A stretch of DNA of 15,723 nt from Hyphomicrobium sp. GTDB taxonomy: Bacteria; Pseudomonadota; Alphaproteobacteria; Rhizobiales; Hyphomicrobiaceae. This document shows positions 5,525 to 12,243 of this stretch, piece after piece. The translations under genes were made by a program, and so were the position numbers. The stretch is taken from the NCBI GenBank assembly GCA_030609245.1, contig JAUWCP010000030.1, forward strand, positions 1 through 15,723, in the 5' to 3' direction. Every line of letters begins with the position of its first letter. Within the stretch, counting starts at the first letter, position 1. Under the pieces are notes generated by a model. It worked only from the letters and a program-made list of their open reading frames with translations. It was not told the DNA's origin and searched no databases.

Positions 5525-6430
5525 ATGCAGCACTCCACCGGGGGCGAGCCGGCGCCCCTCGTCGCACCCTCCGTTACCGACAGCTATGAAATCCTGCCCG
5601 GTCGCCTTGATGCCGGGTTGCTGATGATCTGCGACCACGCGGTCAATGCGTTGCCGCCCGGCTACGGCACCTTGGGGCTGCCGGCGGCGGAGTTCCAGCG
5701 TCACATTGCCTATGACATCGGGGCTTTCGAGGTGATGAAGCGGCTGTCGAAGGCGCTGCGCGCGCCGGCCATTGGCGCGCGGTTTTCCCGCTTGCTGGTC
5801 GACGTCAATCGCGGCCTTGATGACCCCACGCTCATCATGCGGATCTCCGATGGGGCGGTGGTGCCCGGCAACCGGCGGCTCGACACGGCGGAGCGGGAAA
5901 AGCGGGTGGGGCTTTACTACGAACCCTATCATCAGGCGATCGACGCCCTCATCGAGCAAGGCATTGGGGCCGGTATCCCACCGGTCTTGTTGTCAATCCA
6001 CAGCTTTACCGAGAGCTGGAAGGGCGTGCGCCGTCCATGGGACGCGGCCATTCTCTGGGACCGGGACTATCGTTTCTCGGTGCCGCTGCTGGAGGCGTTG
6101 CGCGCCGACCGCAACATTCTTGTGGGCGAAAACGAGCCATATGACGGCAGGATCGCTGGCGACTGCATGTGGCAACATGGGACACGCCGGGGGCTCGCCC
6201 ACACCATCGTCGAGGTGCGCCAGGATCTCATCGGCGAGGCTGAGGGCCAAGCGCAGTGGGCGAAGCGGATTGCGACGGCGGTTGAGGGCATTCTCGCGCG
6301 CCCCGAGCTGCAAGAGAGCTTGCATAGCGTGCACTATTTCGGTTCTCACACCGACGCTGAGGGGCCCCCGCCGCATCCCAGTGTCGAAGGAAGGAGCTCA
6401 GAATGCGCCGAGTCGACCCGCAGGTTGTGA
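5525..6430 (+). CDS. N-formylglutamate amidohydrolase family protein (second paralogue)
   Basis: The 301-residue protein is from the same hydrolase family as the gene at 556-1455 but strongly diverged. Equivalent motifs line up in order: MICDHA with His38 (PHSG in the other), HIAYDIG with Asp64 (the SEDCYVD site), LLVDVNRG at 91-97, YYEPYHQAIDALIEQ at 131-145, and LLSIHSF with His159 (DCHSM in the other). The expected metal-site residues are therefore present and the protein is probably active, on formylglutamate or a related formyl- or acyl-amino acid. The last 28 bases overlap the DUF1244 gene, so the two are translationally linked. The C-terminal 30 residues are low-complexity. No hut genes flank it. 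Confidence 0.88.
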   Translation: MQHSTGGEPAPLVAPSVTDSYEILPGRLDAGLLMICDHAVNALPPGYGTLGLPAAEFQRHIAYDIGAFEVMKRLSKALRAPAIGARFSRLLVDVNRGLDDPTLIMRISDGAVVPGNRRLDTAEREKRVGLYYEPYHQAIDALIEQGIGAGIPPVLLSIHSFTESWKGVRRPWDAAILWDRDYRFSVPLLEALRADRNILVGENEPYDGRIAGDCMWQHGTRRGLAHTIVEVRQDLIGEAEGQAQWAKRIATAVEGILARPELQESLHSVHYFGSHTDAEGPPPHPSVEGRSSECAESTRRL

Positions 6431-6711
6431 CCGAGTTGGAAGCTGCGGCCTTCCGCCGGCTCGTGCAGCATCTGCGCGAGCGCACAGATGTGCAAAACAT
6501 CGATCTGATGAATCTGGCCGGGTTTTGCCGCAACTGCCTGTCGAATTGGTATCAAGACGCGGCGGCTGAGAGAGGAAACGCGCTGACCAAGGATGAGGCG
6601 CGTGAGTACATCTACGGTATGCCATACAAGGATTGGCGGGCACGCTACCAAACCGACGCTTCGCCGCAAGCAAAGGCAGCATTGGAAAAAGCAAAATCCA
6701 GCGGCCATTAA
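6403..6711 (+). CDS. DUF1244 family protein
   Basis: The 102-residue cytoplasmic protein matches the DUF1244 family. Its diagnostic core is NLAGFCRNCLSNWY, with Cys42 and Cys45 in a CxxC arrangement suited to metal or redox chemistry, followed by a second conserved block REYIYGMPYKDWRARYQ near 65-80. The start is well supported: AAGGAG (6391-6396) lies six bases before the ATG. The gene overlaps the 3' end of the second amidohydrolase gene. The pairing of these two families is one I recall from many Rhizobiales, which suggests a common task, but the biochemical role of DUF1244 is not established. Confidence 0.9.
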   Translation: MRRVDPQVVTELEAAAFRRLVQHLRERTDVQNIDLMNLAGFCRNCLSNWYQDAAAERGNALTKDEAREYIYGMPYKDWRARYQTDASPQAKAALEKAKSSGH

Positions 6712-6771
6712 CTGTGGCCCGTCGGCCTCATATCACGCTCAAGAATCCTCTGGATCGCAAGGCTCTGCGTC

Positions 6772-6800
6772 TTGATTGCATATCAACGCGCCGCTAGCGT
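6772..6800 (+). promoter_or_regulatory. Candidate promoter of the DUF2312 gene
   Basis: CTTGATT, with the -35 hexamer TTGATT at 6772-6777, is followed after 17 bases by TAGCGT (6795-6800). The predicted start near 6807 would leave a short leader holding the purine-rich ribosome binding site before the ATG at 6835. Confidence 0.42.
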
Positions 6801-6834
6801 CGGTTGCGATTCCATGAAAGCGGGGGATAGAAGG

Positions 6835-7113
6835 ATGACAACGCTACAGGTATCGGCGCAGAAACAACTACGCCAGCTCGTCGAGCAAATCGAGCGGCTG
6901 GAAGAGGAGAAAAAGGCCCTCGCTGGCGATATTCGCGACAAGTATCTCGAAGCCAAGGCAGTGGGATTCGACATAAAAGCGATGCGCCAGATCGTGCGTT
7001 TGCGCAAGAAGAGCGCAACTGAGCGCGAAGAGGAGGTGGGCATCCTCGAAGTTTATCTGCACGCACTAGGCATGCTCGATGAGCAGGTTGCAGCACTGAC
7101 GGCGGCTGCGTAA
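6835..7113 (+). CDS. DUF2312 protein, GapR-like
   Basis: The 92-residue protein belongs to DUF2312 (UPF0335). Caulobacter GapR, the family's best-known member, is a nucleoid-associated protein that wraps overtwisted, AT-rich DNA and supports topoisomerases during replication. The N-terminal half (QLRQLVEQIERLEEEKKALAGDIRDKY) is a coiled coil, followed by the family block AKAVGFDIKAMRQIVRLRKK and EREEEVGILEVYLHALGML. Basic residues of the middle block would face DNA. I chose the ATG at 6835 because it places the coiled coil at the usual distance from the N-terminus and is preceded by GGGGGATAGAAGG; an ATG at 6814 would add seven residues. Whether this is the functional GapR or one of several family members cannot be decided here. 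Confidence 0.88.
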   Translation: MTTLQVSAQKQLRQLVEQIERLEEEKKALAGDIRDKYLEAKAVGFDIKAMRQIVRLRKKSATEREEEVGILEVYLHALGMLDEQVAALTAAA

Positions 7114-7354
7114 GGCAGCTTGGCTGCAGCTTTTGAGGGCGTGGGAGCGTTATGCTCCCAGCGCTCCGTTCGTGTGTCGACGTGGCGGTCGATGAGGGAA
7201 AAGGGGCGCCCCAGAACGATTCGGCGCTCGTCCGAGACGCCCACGGCTGTGGTGGAGGGATTTCTCCCGCCTCGCCACATGGGGATTGGCAGGCCTCATC
7301 GAGAGTCGTTTGGGTGGGGATTGCCAAAAAACGTTATCGCACCAATCTAGACAC
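7114..7354. other. Intergenic stretch after the DUF2312 gene
   Basis: Two hairpins follow the stop codon: GCAGC (7115-7119) with GCTGC (7123-7127), then AGCTTTTG; and TGGGAGC (7142-7148) with GCTCCCA (7154-7160) around GTTAT, without a T-tract. They may form a weak or Rho-assisted end of the DUF2312 transcript. I see no gene in the rest. Confidence 0.4.
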
Positions 7355-7382
7355 TTGATTGGATAAGATCTAATCGTAATTT
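7355..7382 (+). promoter_or_regulatory. oxyR promoter with embedded LysR-type operator
   Basis: TTGATT (7355-7360) and TAATTT (7377-7382) are spaced by 16 bases and predict a start at about 7389. Between and over them lies an interrupted dyad (7357-7375): GATT-N-GAT-NNN-ATC-N-AATC. It has the T-N11-A form of a LysR-type regulator box and would let OxyR repress its own gene. This is inferred, not shown. Confidence 0.5.
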
Positions 7383-7389
7383 GTTTGTT

Positions 7390-8367
7390 ATGCCATCAGC
7401 GTTCCTTATGCCCTACGTGACCTTAAAACAGCTGCGTTATTTCGATGCGCTGGCGCGCGAAAAGCACTTCGGCCGCGCCGCGGAAGTGTGTTCCGTCACC
7501 CAGCCCGCCCTCTCCATGCAAATCCACGAATTGGAATCGCAGCTCGGCTTCATGCTGGTTGAGCGCACACGAGCTGGCGTTCTACTGTCGGACAAGGGCC
7601 GCGAGATCGCCAAGCGAGCCTCTCGCATTCTGGGCGACGTACGCGATATGGTTGAGTTCGCACATCACGCAAATGATCTGCTCGCTGGCTCGCTTAGGCT
7701 CGGTGTCATTCCCTCGATTGCCCCTTATATGCTACCGCCGTTGCTGCCCCTGTTACGAGAGAGCTTTCCAGTTCTCGAGCTGCACGTGCGCGAGACACAA
7801 ACGCTGCCGCTCACCCACGAGCTGGTCGAGGGTAAGCTCGATGTCTTGCTCCTTGCTCTGCCGATCAATCATCCGGAAATCGAGACGCTGGCGTTATTCG
7901 ACGACCGGTTTCTACTGGCGCTTCCCCACGAGCGGCGCTTGAGTGCGCGGGCGCGTGCAACGAGCGATCTACTCGAGCATGAGCGCCTCCTGCTCTTGGA
8001 GGAAGGTCATTGCTTGCGTGACCAGGCGCTGACCTACTGCAATCTGCAGCAAGTCTCCACCGTCAACACCTTTGGTGTCTCCAGCCTGTCAACCATCGTA
8101 GAAATGGTTGCCGCAGGTTATGGCATCACGCTGCTGCCGGAGATGTGCCTCAACGTCGAGGCGCGCGCGAGAAAGATCGGGCTGACGCGGTTCGTGGCGC
8201 CCGAGCCGTCTCGAAGCATCGGCTTGGCCTGGCGCGCCACGTCGCCAAGGGTCGCTGACTTCCGTGAGCTGGGGCGCCTTATCAAGAGCGCGTGGTCGAA
8301 GGGTTGCATTCCGCCGGGGCGTAAAAGTCAACGAGGCGCAAGATCGGCTAACGCCAACTCGTCTTGA
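7390..8367 (+). CDS. oxyR: OxyR, hydrogen peroxide-sensing LysR-type regulator
   Basis: This LysR-type regulator has an N-terminal winged helix-turn-helix (TLKQLRYFDALAREKHFGRAAE, TQPALSMQIHELE) and a co-inducer-binding domain. The sensor is clear: Cys208 in LLEEGHCLRDQALTYC and Cys217 nine residues on, the spacing of the E. coli Cys199/Cys208 pair that forms a disulfide with hydrogen peroxide. Oxidised OxyR activates catalase, peroxiredoxin and iron-control genes. The start is uncertain: ATG 7390 (325 residues) agrees with a predicted transcription start at 7389-7390; ATG 7408 begins nearer the conserved fold, and TTG 7381 is possible. No strong ribosome site precedes any of them. No catalase or peroxiredoxin gene is adjacent. 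Its last 20 bases overlap the opposing DUF882 gene. Confidence 0.92.
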   Translation: MPSAFLMPYVTLKQLRYFDALAREKHFGRAAEVCSVTQPALSMQIHELESQLGFMLVERTRAGVLLSDKGREIAKRASRILGDVRDMVEFAHHANDLLAGSLRLGVIPSIAPYMLPPLLPLLRESFPVLELHVRETQTLPLTHELVEGKLDVLLLALPINHPEIETLALFDDRFLLALPHERRLSARARATSDLLEHERLLLLEEGHCLRDQALTYCNLQQVSTVNTFGVSSLSTIVEMVAAGYGITLLPEMCLNVEARARKIGLTRFVAPEPSRSIGLAWRATSPRVADFRELGRLIKSAWSKGCIPPGRKSQRGARSANANSS

Positions 8368-10033
8368 CGGAGCGCGATGTCAGCCCGGCAGGCACAGGTC
8401 GCGGCGGCTCCGCGAGCTCGAGGGCCGTCAAGTTGACGGCCTTTCCCTGAAATTGTTGAGCCCACATGAACTCAGCCGCTTGCCGGCCCGGGCGCAGGCG
8501 TAGCGGCAGGACGATCTGATCCTCGTCGAGCAAGTCGAGGGTACGCGCGACGTCCGGGTGCACAAGTCCGCCCAACGCATCGTCATCAATGGAGGCTGAT
8601 TGCGTGAGTAGCGATGCGAGTGGGAAGGGGCGGTATGAAAGCTCCTCGGGGTGGTCGTCGTCGAAGGCCGGTGCCGGTGCCCAGCCGCCGCTCCAGTTCG
8701 CAGCATCGATGTCCGTCATGCTGGTGGGGGTGTTGGTAGCCGGTGCCGGGTTAAACGCGGCCATGCGCGTCATGGTCCTGGCATCCCTCTTGGACTGTTT
8801 GGCTGGCTCTTGAAAGCGCGACCACAATCCCAGCGAGGTGTTGGCGGTGGTAAATCCTCGGGTCACTGACCGAGGCGATTGCGGCGTTCTGTGGCCAAGA
8901 GACGCGTGCGAGATGAGCTCGTCGAGCCGTCTGCGGTCAGCGGCAGGCGGGTGTTGATTTGTGCGGTCCGAGGGCGTTAAGGACGCGCGCGTCACAAGCT
9001 CGTTAAGTCGCTTACGTTCAGCTTCGGACGGTGGGGGAACGGCGCGCTTGGGCGGCGCGGCTAAGCGAGGTGTGCGGGTAATCTCGGGTGCGGGCATGGC
9101 GGCGGGCGCTGGTGCGATCGGCGAAAGGGAGGCGACCTGGACTTCGGGTGGCGAGGCAGGCTTGGGTGCGGGAATTTTCAACGCGGGTGTGGTGGCCTCC
9201 GCCATCATCATTGGCGTTTTCGGCTGGTGGCGATCCTCGTGGAAGGCGGCGACCTGGGTTGCCAACTCTTTGTAGCGCGCGCGCGCGATCTGCACGTCCT
9301 TGCGCGTGATGGGACCGCCTTTCGTCGGACGGTGCTTGGTCTTGCCGTTGGGGAACAGCAGGGCCAGCTCATAGCGCGGTACGCGCGGCCAAGCGCGCAC
9401 ACGGCCAACGTCGACGTGCACAAAGGGGATGCCCGATGTTGGATAGTAACCGACGCCGCCGCGTTCTCGGATCAGCGCCGAATAGCGCATGCGCTTCACG
9501 GGGACGTCGGGGAATGATGCATCAATCGCTTTGCCGGAGATGTGAAAACTACGCTTCGCCTGGCCGCCTCTCGTCCGGCGCAGCATGTTGTTGGTCTTGG
9601 CCGAGCGATAGCCGCAGATGATGTGGATGGGATCTTTGCTCCCAAGTTCGGTGTGCATCTCCCAAAGTAGATCGACAAGGCGGGGATCGATTTCGACCTC
9701 CGTGTTCTCTCGCCAGTCGCGCATGTGCCAGTTGATCTTCTTGAGCGCGTCGGGAACGAACTTGCCATTCTTCTTGTATGTGACGGTGAGCGTCTCTTTG
9801 GTGTGGATGTGATAGAGCGAGATCGTGCGCGTGCTGCGTGAGGCGGCGACCGACGGGGACGCGGCAATGCCTGCGCCAAAAAGAGCAACGACCAGCCCCA
9901 CAAGGAGACCTTTCCAACGCAGGACCAAGGTGGCACCCCGTCTGTCTCGCCGGTCCGTTGCATGCTCACACTCGCAAGCTTCGGTTTGAGCGTGCAAAAC
10001 TGCGAGCTTTCTGAGCATGTTCCCGGCGTTCAC
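8348..10033 (-). CDS. DUF882 / M15-family murein endopeptidase (MepK-like) with long C-terminal extension
   Basis: The N-terminal catalytic part is a DUF882 (peptidase M15-type) domain: ICGYRSAKTN, SFHISGKAID with His164 and Asp171, and FVHVDVG with His206 and Asp208, the zinc set of this family. E. coli MepK, of the same family, cuts 3-3 crosslinks in peptidoglycan. Residues about 39-63 are a hydrophobic signal or anchor, so it acts in the periplasm. The catalytic part ends near residue 235; the remaining 320 residues are a Pro/Ala-rich, low-complexity tail with a duplicated motif, much longer than MepK. The start is uncertain: GTG 10033, ATG 10018, or a TTG at 9928 that would begin right before the signal peptide. 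The L,D-transpeptidase gene lies 146 bases upstream on the same strand. Confidence 0.87.
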   Translation of the reverse strand: MNAGNMLRKLAVLHAQTEACECEHATDRRDRRGATLVLRWKGLLVGLVVALFGAGIAASPSVAASRSTRTISLYHIHTKETLTVTYKKNGKFVPDALKKINWHMRDWRENTEVEIDPRLVDLLWEMHTELGSKDPIHIICGYRSAKTNNMLRRTRGGQAKRSFHISGKAIDASFPDVPVKRMRYSALIRERGGVGYYPTSGIPFVHVDVGRVRAWPRVPRYELALLFPNGKTKHRPTKGGPITRKDVQIARARYKELATQVAAFHEDRHQPKTPMMMAEATTPALKIPAPKPASPPEVQVASLSPIAPAPAAMPAPEITRTPRLAAPPKRAVPPPSEAERKRLNELVTRASLTPSDRTNQHPPAADRRRLDELISHASLGHRTPQSPRSVTRGFTTANTSLGLWSRFQEPAKQSKRDARTMTRMAAFNPAPATNTPTSMTDIDAANWSGGWAPAPAFDDDHPEELSYRPFPLASLLTQSASIDDDALGGLVHPDVARTLDLLDEDQIVLPLRLRPGRQAAEFMWAQQFQGKAVNLTALELAEPPRPVPAGLTSRSVKTSWR

Positions 10034-10088
10034 GTCCCCAATGGGCTAAGTATGAACCCTTAATGGTGTGTAATGATTGAATGGGGAC
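10034..10088 (-). promoter_or_regulatory. Inverted repeat that may mask the DUF882 start site
   Basis: On the minus strand GTCCCCA (10088-10082) is complementary to TGGGGAC (10040-10034), which directly precedes the GTG at 10033 and contains the only Shine-Dalgarno-like G-run. Seven pairs closing a 41-base loop could hide the start. It matters only if transcription begins upstream of 10088, for example by readthrough from the L,D-transpeptidase gene. Confidence 0.38.
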
Positions 10089-10179
10089 AGATGTAGGCTC
10101 GGCCGCGGCAAGATAACGGCAAGCCAGGTGTGACAGACACGGCGACCGAGAAGGTCTTGATGTCGCGGAAGTTATCGCG

Positions 10180-11985
10180 TCAGAAACCGCCGCCCAGCAC
10201 GGACCGTATGTAGTCACCAGGGCTCGACGGGCGCAGGCTCTGGTAAATTCGGGCCCGCATGTTCGGATCGATCTTGACCGGTGCCAGATGGTTGGGCCCC
10301 TTGGCGATCTGCTGCCACTTGCCCGCCAGTGCCAGCTTGATACGCTTTTCGTGGCCGTAGACGTCGCGCGCGGTCTGCGTCTCGCCCTCATCGTCGACCC
10401 ATGCGGTGAAGTAGGTCACGTGGACGGGAATCCGGCGATCGATCCCAACCTCGTTGTTGCCGGGGCCGTTCTTGATCAGATCGTCAACCTGCTGTGCGTC
10501 CCATCCCTTGTCCTCGGCCAGCAGAATCTCAGCCATGCGCTGGGGATTGCGTATGCGCATGCAGCCGTGGCTGAACGTGCGGGTGGTTTTGTCGAATAAG
10601 CTCTTCGTCGGCGTGTCATGCATGTAGACGAGGTGCTTGTTGGGGAACGCGAATTTGACGTTTCCCAGTGCATTACCGCTGCCCGGCGGCTGGTAGACGT
10701 CAAAGTGGCGGATGTCGGCTTGGCTCCAGTCGACGCTCCTGGGGTCGATCACGCGGCCATTGCGCGACAAACGTAGACCTTGGCGTTTGAAGGAGCGGCC
10801 GCCGCGCGCCAGCGAGGGCCACAGCTCACGCACCTTGATGGAGTTCGGCACGTTCCAGCGCGGACGGAAGACGATCATTTTAATGTCCTCGGAGAAAACC
10901 GGTGTCTGCTTGCCGACAAGGCCGGTTATGGCGCGCTCGGTGTGGATGATTTCGCCGTTCTTGACGATGCGAAGCGTGAACTCGGGGACGTTGACCCAGA
11001 CGTAGAGGTCGCCGAGCTCGTCCGGCATCCAACGCCATTGCTCCATATTCGCCTGGAGCTGCTCCGCAGTGATCGTGCGCACGTTGTTGAGGGCGTTGCG
11101 GACGGAGCGGTTCACGATGCCGTTGGCGGGCTCGATGCCCTTCTCTTTTTTGAAGGCAATCACCGCCTCTTTCAGCGCTTCGTCGTAAAACTGCTCGTTG
11201 CCCGGCTTGCCATCGACTTGCGGTACCTCAAGCCCCAGCCGCTTGCGAAGGAGCGCGACATGGCGATGCTTCTTGCCGGGGCGAAGCGTTGATCCCTTCG
11301 GCAGCGTTACAAGTTTCGTAGGTGGCCCAGCCTCGCGCAGCGCCAGATAGGCCTTGCGCAACTTTTCGAACTGAGGGTGCTGCGGATGCAGACTGCGCAG
11401 ATAGGCGTCCGGCTGGTCATACGAGGCGATCGAAACCAAGACACTCTTAGGTTCGAGCAATTGCGGCGTGCGGTCGAGGTAGGAACTCAATGTGCCGGCC
11501 GGGTCCATGATGCGGCCGCCGCGCGCGTGGCGTGCGTACTTCAGTATGGCAAGCGAAAGCGTGATCTCGGCCTCTGCGAGGGTCTTCGCATTGGTCTCCT
11601 CGGGCTTTGGCAGGACGAAAGCATTCGCATCAAGGCCCCAATCGCCAGCCTTCTCGATTTCGGCAAGCGCCACCTTGGCTCGGGGCTTCAGCCCGCTGGC
11701 GTCGACCCAAACAGACTTGTACTTGCGCGCCGAATAATACTCTGAAAGGACTGCGCGATCGGCGCGTACAGTCGCATTGCCCTTGTCCTTGCTGGCGGCA
11801 AGCTTCTCTTGTAACGCAATGCCGAGCGGGTCCTGCGGTGCCGCGACGGGCGCGGCCTCAGGTGCAACCGACTGCTGATCGTCTGTTGCCGCGCTTTGTG
11901 GTTCGGTGGCGTCTTGGGCCGCAACGGCCCCTGCCAAAAATGCGCTCCAAGCCAAGCATAGGATCGCAGCGTAGCGCAAATGCAT
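10180..11985 (-). CDS. L,D-transpeptidase, YcbB/LdtD type
   Basis: The 601-residue periplasmic enzyme forms 3-3 crosslinks between diaminopimelate residues of peptidoglycan (and resists most beta-lactams except carbapenems, as known for the family). Residues 1-23 are a signal peptide ending AVAA-Q. A scaffold domain follows, then a peptidoglycan-binding-like segment near 245-300 (LRKRLGLEVP to NRSVRNALN), and the YkuD catalytic domain from about 325. Active-site residues are His456 in YMHDT and Cys475 in SHGCMRIRNP, the YcbB signature. The ATG at 11985 has a strong ribosome binding site, GGAGGAGA (11998-11991). Neighbouring DUF882 peptidase downstream mirrors the ldtD-mepK pair of E. coli. 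Confidence 0.94.
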   Translation of the reverse strand: MHLRYAAILCLAWSAFLAGAVAAQDATEPQSAATDDQQSVAPEAAPVAAPQDPLGIALQEKLAASKDKGNATVRADRAVLSEYYSARKYKSVWVDASGLKPRAKVALAEIEKAGDWGLDANAFVLPKPEETNAKTLAEAEITLSLAILKYARHARGGRIMDPAGTLSSYLDRTPQLLEPKSVLVSIASYDQPDAYLRSLHPQHPQFEKLRKAYLALREAGPPTKLVTLPKGSTLRPGKKHRHVALLRKRLGLEVPQVDGKPGNEQFYDEALKEAVIAFKKEKGIEPANGIVNRSVRNALNNVRTITAEQLQANMEQWRWMPDELGDLYVWVNVPEFTLRIVKNGEIIHTERAITGLVGKQTPVFSEDIKMIVFRPRWNVPNSIKVRELWPSLARGGRSFKRQGLRLSRNGRVIDPRSVDWSQADIRHFDVYQPPGSGNALGNVKFAFPNKHLVYMHDTPTKSLFDKTTRTFSHGCMRIRNPQRMAEILLAEDKGWDAQQVDDLIKNGPGNNEVGIDRRIPVHVTYFTAWVDDEGETQTARDVYGHEKRIKLALAGKWQQIAKGPNHLAPVKIDPNMRARIYQSLRPSSPGDYIRSVLGGGF

Positions 11986-12243
11986 CGAACTCTCCTCCCC
12001 GTGGTGTGCGGCACGCTAGCCGAGCAATGGGCGCCTGACCACCCTCAATGATCGCGCGCACATTAATGACGTCACGACCGGGTGAGGATGTGGCCAAATT
12101 GCAAACAGCGCTTATCGGCCATTTTCCTGTGCAGCTTGCGCAAGAATTTAGGTTATTTGAGGCGGGCGCGAACGATCCACCGAAAGAATTGTGTCGCGGA
12201 CGTGCGTAGTCGCGGCAGCGCTTAGGAAGAGCTTTCAGTCCGC
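11986..12243. other. Intergenic region between sigma-54 regulator gene and L,D-transpeptidase gene
   Basis: Both flanking genes lie on the minus strand, so this stretch holds the end of the regulator message and the promoter of the transpeptidase. Besides the strong ribosome site at 11991-11998, I see only an eight-base palindrome TGACGTCA (12067-12074) and a GTCGCGG repeat near 12192-12216. No clear terminator or promoter can be named. Confidence 0.4.

Noticed and set aside
7142..7160. TGGGAGC/GCTCCCA hairpin as an intrinsic terminator of the DUF2312 gene
   Set aside because: The stem is good but no T-run follows; kept only as a possible Rho-assisted end.
6794..7327. 177-codon frame antisense to the DUF2312 gene
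   Set aside because: Composition is what the antisense of a coiled-coil gene gives; it covers a confident gene and has no motif.
12067..12074. TGACGTCA palindrome as an operator of the L,D-transpeptidase
   Set aside because: A single eight-base palindrome is expected by chance at this scale and no regulator is known to me for it in bacteria of this group.
12092..12106. TGGCCAAATTGCA as a sigma-54 promoter near the NtrC-family gene
   Set aside because: The GG and GC elements are seven bases apart instead of ten.
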